A stretch of 64,000 nucleotides of DNA from Maniola hyperantus (GCF_902806685.2 NC_048538.1:14322001-14386000); one strand, 5' to 3'; counted from the stretch's first letter, positions 42,147 to 52,178 are shown. A program made the numbers and translations. The notes: generated by a model not told the origin, from the letters alone.

Positions 42147-42276
42147 TAAACCAAAGCCGACCTTATCTCTATTACGCTAAGGCTTAACTGCACCAGTACT
42201 TGTCCATTACACTTTGATCTATCAAACTTAATACAGTTAGCCTTAGAGTAATAGAGATAAGGTCCTCTTTGGTTTA
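42147..42276. mobile_element. 130-bp palindromic MITE
   Basis: 44-bp arms, TAAACCAAAGCCGACCTTAT... and its complement ...ATAAGGTCCTCTTTGGTTTA, match at all but a few positions around a 42-bp loop. Weaker symmetry continues outward (ACTTGG/TCAATCT). Confidence 0.75.
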
Positions 42277-42427
42277 TCAATCTTCGTGAAATGTTTTTGG
42301 TTAACTGGACTGTGGCAAACTATTCGTGCAGGCGTCCACTATAGTTTGACCTATGTCAATGATCAAATTAAACTTTGCTGCTATGAACTTAAGGTTGTGA
42401 TTACTTCACGATATTCATGAAAGTCAA

Positions 42428-42592
42428 ACTGGTTTTATTTTAGTGAATATGCGCGCGCTAGCTATACAGACGGTATTGATACGGCAGCTAGCTTAGTTAC
42501 TACTACGGAAACCGCTGCGCGTTGCGCATATTAAATTAGTTGAAACACAACTTTGATACCGATATTCGACAACGGTTATCAATATCGGTATT
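42428..42592. repeat. Cluster of short inverted repeats
   Basis: GATACCGATATT and AATATCGGTATT (42554-42592) form a hairpin. AATATGCGCGCG and GCGCGTTGCGCATATT (about 42446-42532) form an outer pair. Possibly a decayed MITE. Confidence 0.45.
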
Positions 42593-42644
42593 GAAACTAA
42601 ATAACTGTTGATTAACTGTTGACATAAATAGCCAATAACGCCCA

Positions 42645-42896
42645 TCTTTACAAAGATAGCATGCATCCCGGGGCATAGGCTAATTTTGTTCTGGAAAATC
42701 AAAGAGTTCCCACGTGATTTTGAGAAACCTAAATTCACGTGCATAAAGTCACGGACATTATCTAATTGATACTTACAAAGATAGTTTACATCTCGGACTC
42801 GGATATAGGCTACTTGTTATCCCGGAAAATCAAAGATTTCGGGATTTTAATATAATTTAAATCCAAGCGGACGAAGGCGCGGGCATCACCATGTTC
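42645..42896 (+). mobile_element. Two successive Helitron-like subfamily A 3' pieces
   Basis: CATCCCGGGGCATAGGC to AAGTCACGGACATTATCTAA (ending about 42765) is followed by CATCTCGGACTCGGATATAGGC to GGCGCGGGCATCACCATG. Both lack the 5' part, and each begins at an ACAAAGATAG word. Confidence 0.6.
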
Positions 42897-43486
42897 TTAG
42901 GTAGGTAGGTATAAGTCCCGCAAATTGCTATTGCGCTGGAACCATGTCTCATTAACATCGAAATGACGTCATTTTGACTTCAACCGAAATGAAAATATAG
43001 CATCAGCTCGAAACTAGTCTAGTGCTGACGTCACTAAAATGGCGGCCACGCGCATTAGCAATTTTAAGGATTTATATTAGGCAACTATGCCATATTTTTT
43101 TATGACCACAAGTTAAGGAGTTTTTGTACAAAGTGTTCTATTCGAAACTTAGTTGATAAAATAATTAATGAGTGAAGATGACGCTGCTACGAGCAAAGGC
43201 AACGACCTGAAACTCCTAGAAAGTAGCACCTTAATTGCAATAATTCATTACGACGGATAAGCTTATTAACAAACGGTCAATTATAAATTGCAGTACATCG
43301 CCGACACGCGCAGTCGGCGAAATGAGAATCGAATGAAGGACCATGATTTAGTGGCGGTGCTTAGTATCGGGTTAATACGCGGTGCACATTAACGACTATT
43401 AATTTACTCGCTGTAATGAGGGCGGTGCGGAATCGCTCTATCAACATTGAATTATTCATATTCAGATTCTTCATTTTTTTTTAATT
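42897..43486. other. Unassigned sequence
   Basis: Nothing recognised. Confidence 0.4.
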
Positions 43487-43707
43487 CAGATACAAGTTAG
43501 CCCTTGACTGCAATCTCATCTGATGGTAAGTGACGATGCATTCTAAGGTGGGAGCGGGCTAACATGGAAAGAGTATGGCAGTTTTTATTAAACCCATACA
43601 CCTTTGGTTTCTACACGGCATCGTACCGGAACGCTAAATTGCTTGGCGGCACGGCTTTGCCGGTAGGTTGGTAACTAGCCACGGCCGAGGCCTCCCACCA
43701 GACAAAT
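43487..43707 (-). mobile_element. SINE2 body without head
   Basis: Minus-strand equivalent of 37253-37484: TTCAGATACAAGTTAGCCC, TTTGGTTTCTACACGGCATC, GCGGCACGGCTTTGCCGG and GAGGCCTCCCACCAGAC. The stem-loop region is 43517-43532. Confidence 0.8.
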
Positions 43708-43734
43708 TTTGCATTTCACATGTAAGTACAGGAT

Positions 43735-43918
43735 CACGTAGAGAAATTCCAAGCATAGCTCTCTCCATCACCCGCTGAGTGACTCTGAGCTTTCTTATGA
43801 GGCCCATAGTTAGCGACCATGTTGTCTCGGATCCATATGTCATCACTGGCAACACGCACTGTTCGAAGACTTTGGTCTTCAAGCACTGAGGAATTTTGGA
43901 CAAGAAGACATCTCAAAG
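43735..43918 (-). pseudogene. RTE-type LINE RT fragment
   Basis: The reverse strand encodes CLKTKVFEQCVLPVMTYGSE, TWSLTMGLIRKLRVTQRVME and RAMLGISLRD, the segment of RTE-type RT between the thumb and the C-terminal RW(T/S)DD tail. The frame is open for about 56 codons with one inserted residue (SETTW for SETW). The GITF..FADD catalytic region is absent. The following codons of the open frame to 43634 are SINE2 sequence read through. Confidence 0.8.
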
Positions 43919-43947
43919 CTTCCTGAACGATAACTCATTAATTAGAT

Positions 43948-44246
43948 GTCATCATCATCATGATCAACCCATTGCCGGCTCACTACAGTCTCCTCTCAGA
44001 GTGAGAAGGGTTTTAGCCATAGTCTACCACGCTGGCCATGTGCGGATTGGTTGGTAGACTTCACAAACCTTTGAAAACTCTTAGGCATGCAGGTTTCCTC
44101 ACGATGTTTTCCTTCACCGTTAAAGCAAGTGATATTTAATTAATTAAAACGCACATAACTCCGAAAAGTTAGAGGAGCGTGCCCGGGATCGAACCCCCGA
44201 CCTCTGATTAGAAGGTGGACGTCCTAACCACTAGGCTATCACAGCT
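43948..44246 (-). mobile_element. SINE1, full length
   Basis: tRNA-like head on the minus strand: A box TAGCCTAGTGG (44229-44239) and B box GGGTTCGATCCC (44185-44196). The body holds ACATAACTCCGAAAAGTTAG (plus strand), TTTTCCTTCACCGTTAAAGC, CAGGCATGCAGG-like and CTCCTCTCAGAGTGAGAAGG, and the tail is (ATG)n. The Pol III boxes look intact. Confidence 0.85.
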
Positions 44247-44646
44247 TTTAATTAGATGTAATCTCATTAAATTGTCATCGAAAGAGCATTCACACGAGCA
44301 TTAACTAATGCCACCATAATCGACCGGTTTCAGATAATGCGATCATCGTGTTTTCCGGTAGTACTGCAGTGATCGACTTCCTTGATGTTATGGAAATGAT
44401 CGAGCATTGGGGTAATCAGGTCGTGAACATCGTAGAAGTCTTGTTACAACTTACAAGACGGACGGGAAAACTGTCGGTCTACTTGGAAAACATATTTAAT
44501 ATTGTAATTGGATTTTTTTAAATGCTTATCTATACCAAGCTCCAACCTTTTTATACCTATACAGTACCGGTGTGTGTAAAAAAGTGTATACGATGATGAA
44601 TGGAGGAAAGAATGCTCGTGTATGATTTGTAACATCCATACTAATC
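44247..44646. other. Unassigned sequence
   Basis: Nothing recognised; the reverse frame at 44444-44635 has no motif. Confidence 0.4.
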
Positions 44647-44885
44647 CGTACTAATATAATAAATGCGAAAGTGTGTCTGTCTGTCTGTCTGCTAGCTTTT
44701 CACGGCCCAACAGTTTAACTGATTTTGATGAAATTTGGCACAGACTTAGCTTACATCCCGGGGAAGGACATAGGCTTTTTATCCCGAAAAATCAAAAAGT
44801 TCCCACGAAATTATTAAAGGCCCATCCGGTAAACCGATTTATATGAAACTTGGTACAGAGGTAGCTTACATCCTGGAAATTGGCA
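44647..44885 (+). mobile_element. Helitron-like subfamily A, with repeated middle
   Basis: TAATAAATGCGAAAGTGTG, TCTGTCTGTCTGTCTGC, TTTTCACGGCCCAACAG, CATCCCGGGGAAGGACAT. From 44820 a second GGCCCATCCGGTAAACCG to CATCCTGGAAATTGG block repeats the middle. The 3' end is missing. Confidence 0.7.
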
Positions 44886-45398
44886 AAGGCAACTTGCCAC
44901 TTTGACATTAGTTTTGCATCACGTGTTTTATTACTGATGTTGTAAAACAATATGTGAAAAGCTAATTAAAATATCATATGAATGGTGTTTACCCTGAGTA
45001 ACCTGGTATTAGTAGTATTTGTTGGCATGCCTTTGACATAAATAGGTAGGTACGGAAAACTAATCACGGAGAAGAGTCAAAGGTAACCTAAGCGCTACGG
45101 TCGCACCACGGCTATGCCAAGGTAAACAAAGCTAGTTTGAATTGCTATCAATACCAAAACGAGCGACGCTACGCCTCGACTCCACTCTTCTTCGTAGGTG
45201 TGCGTTTTTCTTTACTCACATAACAGTGTAGTGAATTATAGCAACATTAGGTTTAATCTCCAAACCCCATCATCATGCTCATTTGCGTTGCGAATAATTT
45301 GTTTCTAACCGCAAAGAGCCCAACTGTTCGTATCTTAATCGCGAAACGTCTATTATGAACTAAGAGCCCGTGGGGGCCAGACCTTCTTTATTTTATAA
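44886..45398. other. Unassigned sequence
   Basis: Nothing recognised. Confidence 0.4.
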
Positions 45399-45475
45399 AA
45401 GCTGAAAGTTTCTATGCGCATTGTCCCCAACACAGGAAGGAACGATCAGCGACTATGAGAGTTTGGATCATGCTG
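45399..45475 (-). mobile_element. LINE tail fragment (6055 family)
   Basis: GCTGAAAGTTTCTATGCGCA, TTGTCCCCAACACAGGAAGG and GTTTGGATCATG are the complement of the 6055-6130 block and mirror 45716-45790. Confidence 0.55.
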
Positions 45476-45586
45476 ACTTAATCAACACACAACACAAAGA
45501 CGTAAAAAATCTTTCGTCAAAGTATTAAGTCTCTTAGAAAAATATTAAGAAATCACGTCACGCATTGGAGACACTGAGTATCGTGG

Positions 45587-45705
45587 CAACCCTCTGCCAG
45601 ACCCCTACACTTTAATATGTACCCTCGTAGCTTTAGTTTTACGTAATTAATTATGAATACTAGTAGTACAATAGTACCCAATTTGAAAAAATATTTAACT
45701 TTGAC
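45587..45705 (+). mobile_element. Jockey-like LINE 3' UTR fragment
   Basis: TACCCTCGTAGCTTTAGTTT, AATTAATTATGAATACTAG and a TTAACTTTGACTA end, plus orientation. Confidence 0.55.
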
Positions 45706-45715
45706 TATATGTCTT

Positions 45716-45840
45716 GGGTCTTTTATCTGCCAAAGCCACCATGGTCCAAACTTCATAGTCGCTGATCGTTCCTCCCAGTGTTGGGAGACAATTCGCTATT
45801 TTATAATACTTATAAAATAGCAAAGGTCTGGCCATCATAG
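45716..45840 (+). mobile_element. LINE tail fragment (6055 family)
   Basis: GCCAAAGCCACCATGGTCCA, CATAGTCGCTGATCGTTCC and TGTTGGGAGACAAT. A TATTTTATAATACTTATAAAATA palindrome-like stretch follows (arms split here). Confidence 0.55.
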
Positions 45841-46386
45841 GCTTTTTCTCTAGGTATTAGGTACCCTGTGGCCACTTTTCACTTAATGATATACGCAATC
45901 GCGTCCACTGATTTATTTCGCGTGGAAAACGCACCTATTCACACGTTTCTATGTGAATTTCTAATTCGTCGTTTTCAATTAGGATTTCACTTTCGCATTT
46001 CTCTAATGGAGCGAACAAATGGGCTTTAGAAAATTATGATGAAGTGCGCAACTGCAACGAGGATTTACATATTCATGATAATAATTAAGGTTCGTTGCCG
46101 GCAATTGAGGTGGGACTGGGAGTTGAGCGACGCTATTGCAATCACATTCTTCTTCATAATTAACGAGGAGCATAATATTGACGTTAATTAGAAATTTAGA
46201 CAAAATATTCTTAGTTACAAGAAAATTTGTGATCTACACCAGTGTTTCCCAAACATTGTTCTGCCATGGCCCGGTAATTTTCACATTGCCGCTTCGTGAC
46301 CCACTTAACACTTCCCAAGCTGGTTCCATCAGGTACCCCGGCGAACTTCGTACCGCCTAACAGTCTTATCTGTCTGTCATTTTATT
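45841..46386. other. Unassigned; CCGGTA-type repeat words
   Basis: GTGTTTCCCAAACATTGTTC with CATGGCCCGG (46241-46275) and later TTGATGGCCCGGTACTGGG with GGGAAACGCTGATC (46562-46610) are inverted or related ends of an unidentified element spanning about 46240-46610. Confidence 0.4.
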
Positions 46387-46497
46387 TAATTTTTCTCTCC
46401 GTAAGAACCATCCCCGTGCCGTACTTCAAGGAATATTATGAAAAAAAGTTCGAAATCGGTTCAGTTGTTCAGCTGTGTGAGATTTTTTTAGAGTGAG
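46387..46497 (-). mobile_element. Reverse copy of the 21653 repeat
   Basis: TCTCTCCGTAAGAACCATCC, CGTACTTCAAGGAATATTATG and GAAATCGGTTCAGTTGTTCAG are the complement of 21653-21787. Confidence 0.55.
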
Positions 46498-46619
46498 TTT
46501 GTTTGAGATTTATCGAAATTTGGTAATATTTTTAAAACCTGTTGCGATCCGGGATTTTATTTTGATGGCCCGGTACTGGGTCGCGACCCGGCAAATGGGA
46601 AACGCTGATCTACACAATA

Positions 46620-46992
46620 TAGACTAACAAGAAACAAGAAGTTTGGGGATATAACCTTTTATAACAAAATCCTGCAAACTATTTTGGACCTTTACACAAG
46701 TTAAAGAAATCTATTCAAAGTATGCTCCTGAAAAAAGCATATTACACAATTGAAGATTATCGAAATGATAAAAGAGGATTTGACTTGCAGCTCGTTCCAG
46801 CAACGCGCAGGACTGCAAATACTTTTCTTATTACATGGCATAATATTGTATATCAAATCTTTGAAAAGAGCAACCGCCGAGTTTCTTGCTGGTTCTTCTC
46901 GTTAGGAAAGGCATTCCGAACCAGTGGTAGATGCATCTGACAATTCAAAAATACTTGTAAAAGTTTAATTGAATAAAAAAAATTTTTTTTTT
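46620..46992 (+). pseudogene. Jockey-like LINE C-terminus and 3' UTR
   Basis: In broken frames the plus strand reads TFYNKILQTILDL, then MLLKKAYYTIEDYRNDKRGF, paralogous to FYNKLPEDI and KLIEKSYYNAKDYLNDKRAW of the 14998 copy. A 3' UTR with GAGTTTCTTGCTGGTTCTTC and GAACCAGTGGTAGATGCATC follows, ending AATTGAATAAAAAAA. At least one frameshift. It is a different subfamily from the 14750 copy because the 3' UTR differs. Confidence 0.75.
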
Positions 46993-48256
46993 TTAATTTT
47001 AAAGGACCAAAACGTTTATAAACCAACTTTAACTATCATCATATCAATGCTTTGTAAAAGAAGTCGGTTAAAAATAAGAAGCGTTATCTCATGTGGCGAT
47101 CACTACCCACCTAAAGGATTAAAAGCAACATAAAGAAAATATACTTCATGTTTTGCACCTTGCTTCTAACTTTTATAGGTTCACTTAAATAATGAAAGTT
47201 AAATACATAGCAAAGTACTAACAAATAAATAGTTAACTACAGAACAATTTTTTTTGACGGCGGTCAACACGTTAATTGCTTGATTCCCTTTTGAATTGCA
47301 CATGTCACAAATCAAAACAATTACGGCAGATAGCGGGATGTCCGGTCATTTTGAAAAAATACATATCTACATCGCATCCTCAATGCAAACATGAGCTTAT
47401 AGTAGGTAAGTGCAGTAAGATTAAAATTATCAAGAAGCAATTTTCTTATTACTGCGGTAACGATTGATATTTGTGCCTTTTGGAAGGTCCTATAGAGGTC
47501 CTTTAAGAATATAATATTATAGAGTAGACTAGAGAGATAGAGGTTTTATCCAATTAAAAGCAGTTGGTTAGATATTGCAAGGCGCAAAAGTAAATTCCAC
47601 GGACAAGAAAAGTTGGAAATGTACCCTACTTGTGCTCCCTAAAGAGTTAAAGACAAATTACGATTACCATTATCTTTCAGACCGAATAACTGTCAACAGT
47701 CAACACTGTAGACTACTTAAAATATGTAGTTCTATGTTCAACAGCGGATGGATATTGGCTGACTACGTAATTCTATATGAGCATCAAATAAACTAGTGAG
47801 TAGTGACAGAAAATGCAAAATCCCCCCCCCCCCCCCCCCCCCAAATATATGAAATGCTTAGGTCCAGTAATGGATGTATATTTGCTAAGGATGAATATGA
47901 ATTTCAGTGTAAACATAGAATCAAAACAAGGAGGTAAATAACACAGAAATTGTTCTAAAAATTGGTAACAAGCCAATTTACCTCGAAAAAAATACATCGT
48001 CAGAGTTACAAAGGTACACGTCAATCTGCGGTGCTCGCTGCGAACGGACAGAAAAATAGGCTCCGCTGTCACACGTCCCCTTAACAAAGGCTACCGTGAC
48101 GGAATATTATGCAAATAAATGCACATTTGCAATTTGCATCCGAGTTTCATAGTGATCGCATACCACGAGATGACCTGCAAAAGGCGCAAGAGCCGCAAGA
48201 GGCTTACGCATTGCTTTTTCCACCCTACAGAAAATGTGTGTACCATCAGCAGTAAG
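46993..48256. other. Unassigned, with a poly-C tract
   Basis: Contains GAAGTCGGTTAAAAA (about 47060), an isolated end motif of the 31647 family. Frames of 60-104 codons show no motif. Confidence 0.4.
47822..47842 (+). repeat. Poly-C tract (21 bases)
   Basis: An uninterrupted run of C between AATAT-rich flanks. Confidence 0.85.
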
Positions 48257-48282
48257 ATACAGCTCACAGCAGTGAGCTGTAT
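48257..48282. repeat. Short perfect hairpin
   Basis: ATACAGCTCAC and GTGAGCTGTAT flank a 4-base loop. Not followed by a T run. Confidence 0.6.
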
Positions 48283-48399
48283 TTGTCCAGTGCCCATTGC
48301 CCATTTTCCCAGTGTTTCAAAAAATTTACGATGAAATCAGTATATATAGCTAGCTCTGTGGTTACGCATTTTCTTGGCAAGCGATGCTGCTGGCGCCAT

Positions 48400-49200
48400 T
48401 TGCAGTGAAAATTATATTCTTGCGGCACTTACGTCCTCAATAGTTCTTGCAACCGTGTGCTAACTTAAATGCAACACGGAGCAATGCTTAAAATTGATAT
48501 ATGGGATCGCTCTAATTAATGCACTGATAATGCACTGATGATACGGTGACATCTGGGTGAAAGAAATGCTAATTACATGGTACAATCAGCTTAGTGTAAT
48601 CTCTGCTTGGTATTTTTACGTCGCGCTTAATGATATATGATTAATCTCACTCGCATTTCCAATATTATTAAAAAATGCTATTTTTGCGGCTCTTGCGGCT
48701 CTTGCAGCCGTGTTGCGACCTTCTTAAATGCAACAATTTTATGCGGCAGTGTTTAAAAGTGACCCATTTAATTGCGCCCCGATATGGCAGTAGCGACATG
48801 AACTACTTACAAGAATTATATAAGCATAATCGTCCCGCAAGGGACGATCATTAATTGCGCACACTGCAACTAATGTAGATTGAAAATTGGGCAGCATCAG
48901 GCGCATCGAAGAAATGGTAAAATTAGACATGTGGTATGTTCGAAAGCAACGGCTGCTTTGTTCGGCATCTTTACGTCGCGCCCAGTGTAACTGAACTCAC
49001 ATCCATTTCCAAGATTCCTAAAAAATGCACTTTTTGCGGCTCTTACGGCCGTGTGCGATCTCCTTAAATGCAACAATGTTTTATGCGACAGTGTTTAAAA
49101 ATGACCCATTTCATTGTGGCCCGATATGGCAGTGACTTGGCCTTACAAGAATGCTATTAGCATAATCGCCCCGTACGGGATGCATTCATTATGCACCTTT
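48400..49200 (+). repeat. Diverged direct tandem repeat, period about 357 bp
   Basis: TTTACGTCGCGC at about 48615 and 48972 opens two units that share CATTTCCAA(T/G)ATT, TTTTTGCGGCTCTT, CTTAAATGCAACAAT, GCGACAGTGTTTAAAA-like, ATGACCCATTT, CCCGATATGGCAGT and AGCATAATCG. A weaker earlier unit (CTTGCGGCACTTACGTCC, about 48420) suggests a third. Each unit has a hairpin near its end: ATCGTCCCGCAAGGGACGAT at 48826 is perfect. Confidence 0.7.
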
Positions 49201-49570
49201 ATCGAGGTCTAACGAGACACGTCACGACTTTTTTTAATCGTTTAAAGTTCTGTGACGGCTGAATGTAAATCGCTGTTTTTATTACAACTTGACTCGTTAT
49301 ATCTGATCGCGGTTTAACATTTCTGAATTAGAAATTCCAGCCGTATTTAGTAATGAGAATAATTTTTGAACTACATATAGTCCGTACAAAATGACTCCTC
49401 ATGCGTCAATTTAGTTTCGATTGTTTGGTTGAACGTTGTGGCTAATTCTCTTGTAGGTAAGTACCCACACATCTCTAAGTAAAAAAATAATTGACAGGTC
49501 TAAAAGTCATACCCCTTTCCGCAGAGAGCATTATGGCAGGGATAACAATATAAAAAATATTCTAATTTTT
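49201..49570. other. Unassigned; possible decayed MITE
   Basis: GTGGCTAATTCTCTTGTAGG to ATCTCTAAGT and GACAGGTCTAAAAGTC around 49437-49505 loosely resemble the 7202/15972 MITE. Confidence 0.3.
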
Positions 49571-49930
49571 AAAACCTGCATCAATCATTATTACAATCTC
49601 AATTGTTGCCATTGGCTGAATTTGAGCTATTCTTGTTGCAACAATGAATTGTAGCCAATAATGCGCGAGCATCAACCAATCAGAGGTGATTGCGATCGTG
49701 ACATTGTAGCTGTCATTCTACCTTAATCGAACAGCAGCTGCTCGATTGCGGGAAAACTGCATCAATTATTATTACAATAGCAATCGTTGTGATTGGCTGA
49801 ATTTATGGTATTTTTGTAACAACAACACATTAGCAGTTACAGTAGCCAATAGTGAACGAACATCAACCAATCAGAGGTGATTGCGATCGTGACATTGTAG
49901 CTGTCATCTACTGCAATCGAACAACTTTGA
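49571..49930 (+). repeat. Direct tandem repeat, period 182 bp, with CCAAT motifs
   Basis: AAAACCTGCATCAATCATTA at 49571 and AAAACTGCATCAATTATTA at 49753 begin two units of about 175 bp. Each carries ATTGGCTGAATTT, GTAGCCAATA and CAACCAATCAGAGGTGATTG, giving CCAAT boxes on both strands, and ends GCGATCGTGACATTGTAGC, TGTCAT. Unit identity looks high (roughly 80% by eye). Confidence 0.8.
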
Positions 49931-50228
49931 TACCTGTCATTTTAGTTTAGAAATTGGCCACATTGTCGTGTCGTATCGTATCGTAACTGGTGAATGCGAC
50001 CGAGTCCTGCCGTCAAGTGTCAATCATTAGGCGCAGGACGCGCGCGACGTGGGCGTGAAATGCGTCTCGACATCTCGACTCTCGAGGCAACTTCCTAACC
50101 TCGATACGATGTACTTTATAGGTCCACTACCAGTCAGAAAATTTCAAGACGAATTTGTACAGGTACTTATTAGTTTCAAAGTTGCCGCGTTTACTCGCAA
50201 CGATACACCATAAAGTCATAAACTTTAT
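49931..50228. other. Unassigned sequence
   Basis: GTCGTGTCGTATCGTATCGTA (split here as a short tandem) at about 49964. Nothing else. Confidence 0.35.
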
Positions 50229-50601
50229 AAAAACCGGTCAAGTGCGAATCGGACCTCGCTCTTTTAGGGTTTCGTACAAAATTATGAATACCTATGATAA
50301 TTATTTTGGGTGTATGAAACATTTATTTTCCGAGCTAGAAGAGAGCTCCATAAAAGTAATTTAATAATATTAGATACTTATTAAATATTTGGTTTCAGGT
50401 CAACGTTCTTCATCAAATACCAAAATTTCAGGTTTGTAACTCATTTCGTGTACGAGCTAGCGACCTGTGACATGCGGGCAGACAGACAAACGCACAGACA
50501 GACTGACGGACAGACAGGCAGATGGACAGACAGGCGGACAGACAGCAGAGTGACATTAATAGGGCTCCGTTTTTAACCTTTGGGTACGGAACCCTAAAAA
50601 A
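50229..50601 (+). mobile_element. Family A repeat, third interior variant
   Basis: AAAACCGGTCAAGTGCGAATC start and GGGTACGGAACCCTAAAAA end, with a GACAGACAG-rich region at 50483-50545. The interior (TTTATTTTCCGAGCTAGAAG) is not shared with other copies. Confidence 0.7.
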
Positions 50602-51065
50602 GGCAACTTTACCGAATCAATAAAAATACTATTTAAACTCTGAAATAAAGCATCAAACAAAAACGATCTACCGCCCACTTCACTACTAGCCTTCCACTAA
50701 ACATGTCGAATGCAACGAAAGAACCTCTTGAAAACCGATATTGTTCGCTCACTCGACTTTTTACGCGCTCCTCCGAAGCCAATAATCCTTGGATCCACTT
50801 ACAGGGTATCAGATTTCCTGGTACTTTCCAGAACACGGCTATGGACAGCAATAGCAATGTTCTACTTAAAATATTGCTAATGTAGAGATAATTCGCGTTT
50901 GTTGGAAAACAACTCGTTATTTGTACAGTTATTGTCTTTACCTCTATTTACTTGCTAATTCTCCCGGCTTCGCTTCGACGAAATTTAATGTAGGTATTAG
51001 TAATATTAATTTAATATAGGGTCGAATTGGCAGGCTTCACACAACTTTGAGAAAAATATGAAGAA
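50602..51065. other. Unassigned sequence
   Basis: Overlapping frames on both strands at 50633-50885 have no motif. CAGGCTTCACACAACTTTGAG at about 51030 is a SINE1 scrap. Confidence 0.4.
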
Positions 51066-51260
51066 CGTGTTTGTTGGTTAGTCCTTCAATCACGTCGCAA
51101 CGGTGCAATCTGGTGCAATCGATTGACGTGATTTTTTCCTATTAGATAAAAGACCTGGAGAGTGACATAGGGTACTTTTTATCCCGGAAAATCAATGAGT
51201 TCCCACGGGATTTTTGAATACCTAAATCCACGCGAACGAAGTCACGGGCATCAGCTAGTT
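51066..51260 (+). mobile_element. Helitron-like subfamily A, 5' end missing
   Basis: GTGTTTGTTGGTTAGTCC, CAATCACGTCGCAACGGTGC, a short duplicated GGTGCAATC, TTATCCCGGAAAATCAATG and the CATCAGCTAGT end. Confidence 0.75.
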
Positions 51261-51309
51261 TTGAATAAGTGATTCAAATTTTGAATTTTGAAAGCAAATG
51301 ATATTTGCG

Positions 51310-51506
51310 TTTAAACTACCGTGAGTGATTTCCATGATAAATTCTATCTGTCCCGGCTTTACTCACGTGTGTACTCGACGTTAGCCCGACTAGTTTCGAA
51401 CCCATACGGCGGACGGACTCCCTTGAAAAAGGACCCCCCCCCGTATGGGTTCGAAACTAGTCGGGCTAACGTCGACTCAACACGTGAGTAAAGCCGGGAC
51501 AGATAG
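51310..51506. mobile_element. Second copy of the 29.7-kb palindrome
   Basis: Arms from CTATCTGTCCCGGCTTTACT through TCGACGTTAGCCCGACTAG to CGAACCCATACGG and their near-perfect complement (51344-51506), around GGACGGACTCCCTTGAAAAA. The left flank GCGTTTAAACTACCGTGAG (51308-51326) is also present, inverted, at 29960-29980, so homology extends beyond the hairpin. Confidence 0.8.
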
Positions 51507-51539
51507 TATTTATAATACAAATGATATTTGATTGAAAAG

Positions 51540-51592
51540 TTAGAAATGAATGCCCGGGATCGAACCCCTGACCGCTGACCTGGCTATCACCA
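51540..51592 (-). mobile_element. SINE1 head fragment
   Basis: AAGTTAGAAATGAATGCCCGG, GATCGAACCCCTGACC (B box complement) and CTGGCTATCACCAC remain; the interval to the A box is deleted. Confidence 0.6.
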
Positions 51593-51639
51593 CTTTAAAA
51601 AATAATTGATATGGTACCTATCTAATTAGTTATCTTAAT

Positions 51640-51960
51640 GTAATTTTTTTAAAAATAGATATAGCGAGCAAACGAGCAGGCGGGTCACCTGATGTTAAGT
51701 GATTACCGCCGCCCATGAACATTTGCAGCACCAGAGGAACCGCCGATGCGTTGCCAGCCTTTTAGGAATTTGTTGGTCCGCCCCTTGAATAACCCCATGT
51801 TATAATCTAGTGGGAACACCGCCGATGGGAGTTGGTTCCACAGTTTGCACGTGCGTGGAAAGAAGGATCTGGCGCAGCGGACGGTCGAAGTGCACCAGAC
51901 ACCCAGGTGGTGAGGGTGAAATTCCTTACGATGGCGCGCGGTGCGGTTGTCGAAAAAAGT
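51640..51960 (-). mobile_element. Jockey/CR1-like LINE 3' tail, copy 2
   Basis: Same family as 26350-26628. The 3' end is at a T-rich stretch (about 51650), with the CACTT-AACATC-AGGTG stem-loop at 51686-51701, and 5' truncation near 51960. Confidence 0.8.
51703..51953 (-). pseudogene. LINE RT C-terminal fragment, open frame
   Basis: About 83 codons without interruption: FHPHHLGVWCTSTVRCARSF, FPRTCKLWNQLPSAVFPLDY, NMGLFKGRTNKFLKGW, then SSGAANVHGRR and stop. The LWNQLPSAVFP motif places it at the C-terminus of a jockey/CR1-type RT. No methionine start because the 5' part is truncated. It is better preserved than the 26407 copy. Confidence 0.8.
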
Positions 51961-52178
51961 AATTTATTGTAAACAAATAGATAATTAATTGAAGTTGCCT
52001 TAGATATTAATTAATGATCCTGCATTAAGGATGTCACGCGACCTATTTACATAAAAAATCGTTTCTAATTATTGACTATCGGCGAAGACATTAATTCGTC
52101 AGCATTTTAAATTAACGTAATGTGTATTCAATGGACCCTAATGGTAAGAATTAGGGTTGCCACATATATTTTTCTATA

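Noticed and set aside
43948..44246. Functional tRNA gene on the minus strand
   Set aside because: A and B boxes are good, but there is no closed acceptor stem and the 3' part continues into a conserved SINE body ending in ATG repeats. The same holds for 25540, 30397, 56247 and 59058.
48257..48282. Rho-independent terminator
   Set aside because: The hairpin lacks a following T run and such terminators do not apply in this insect context.
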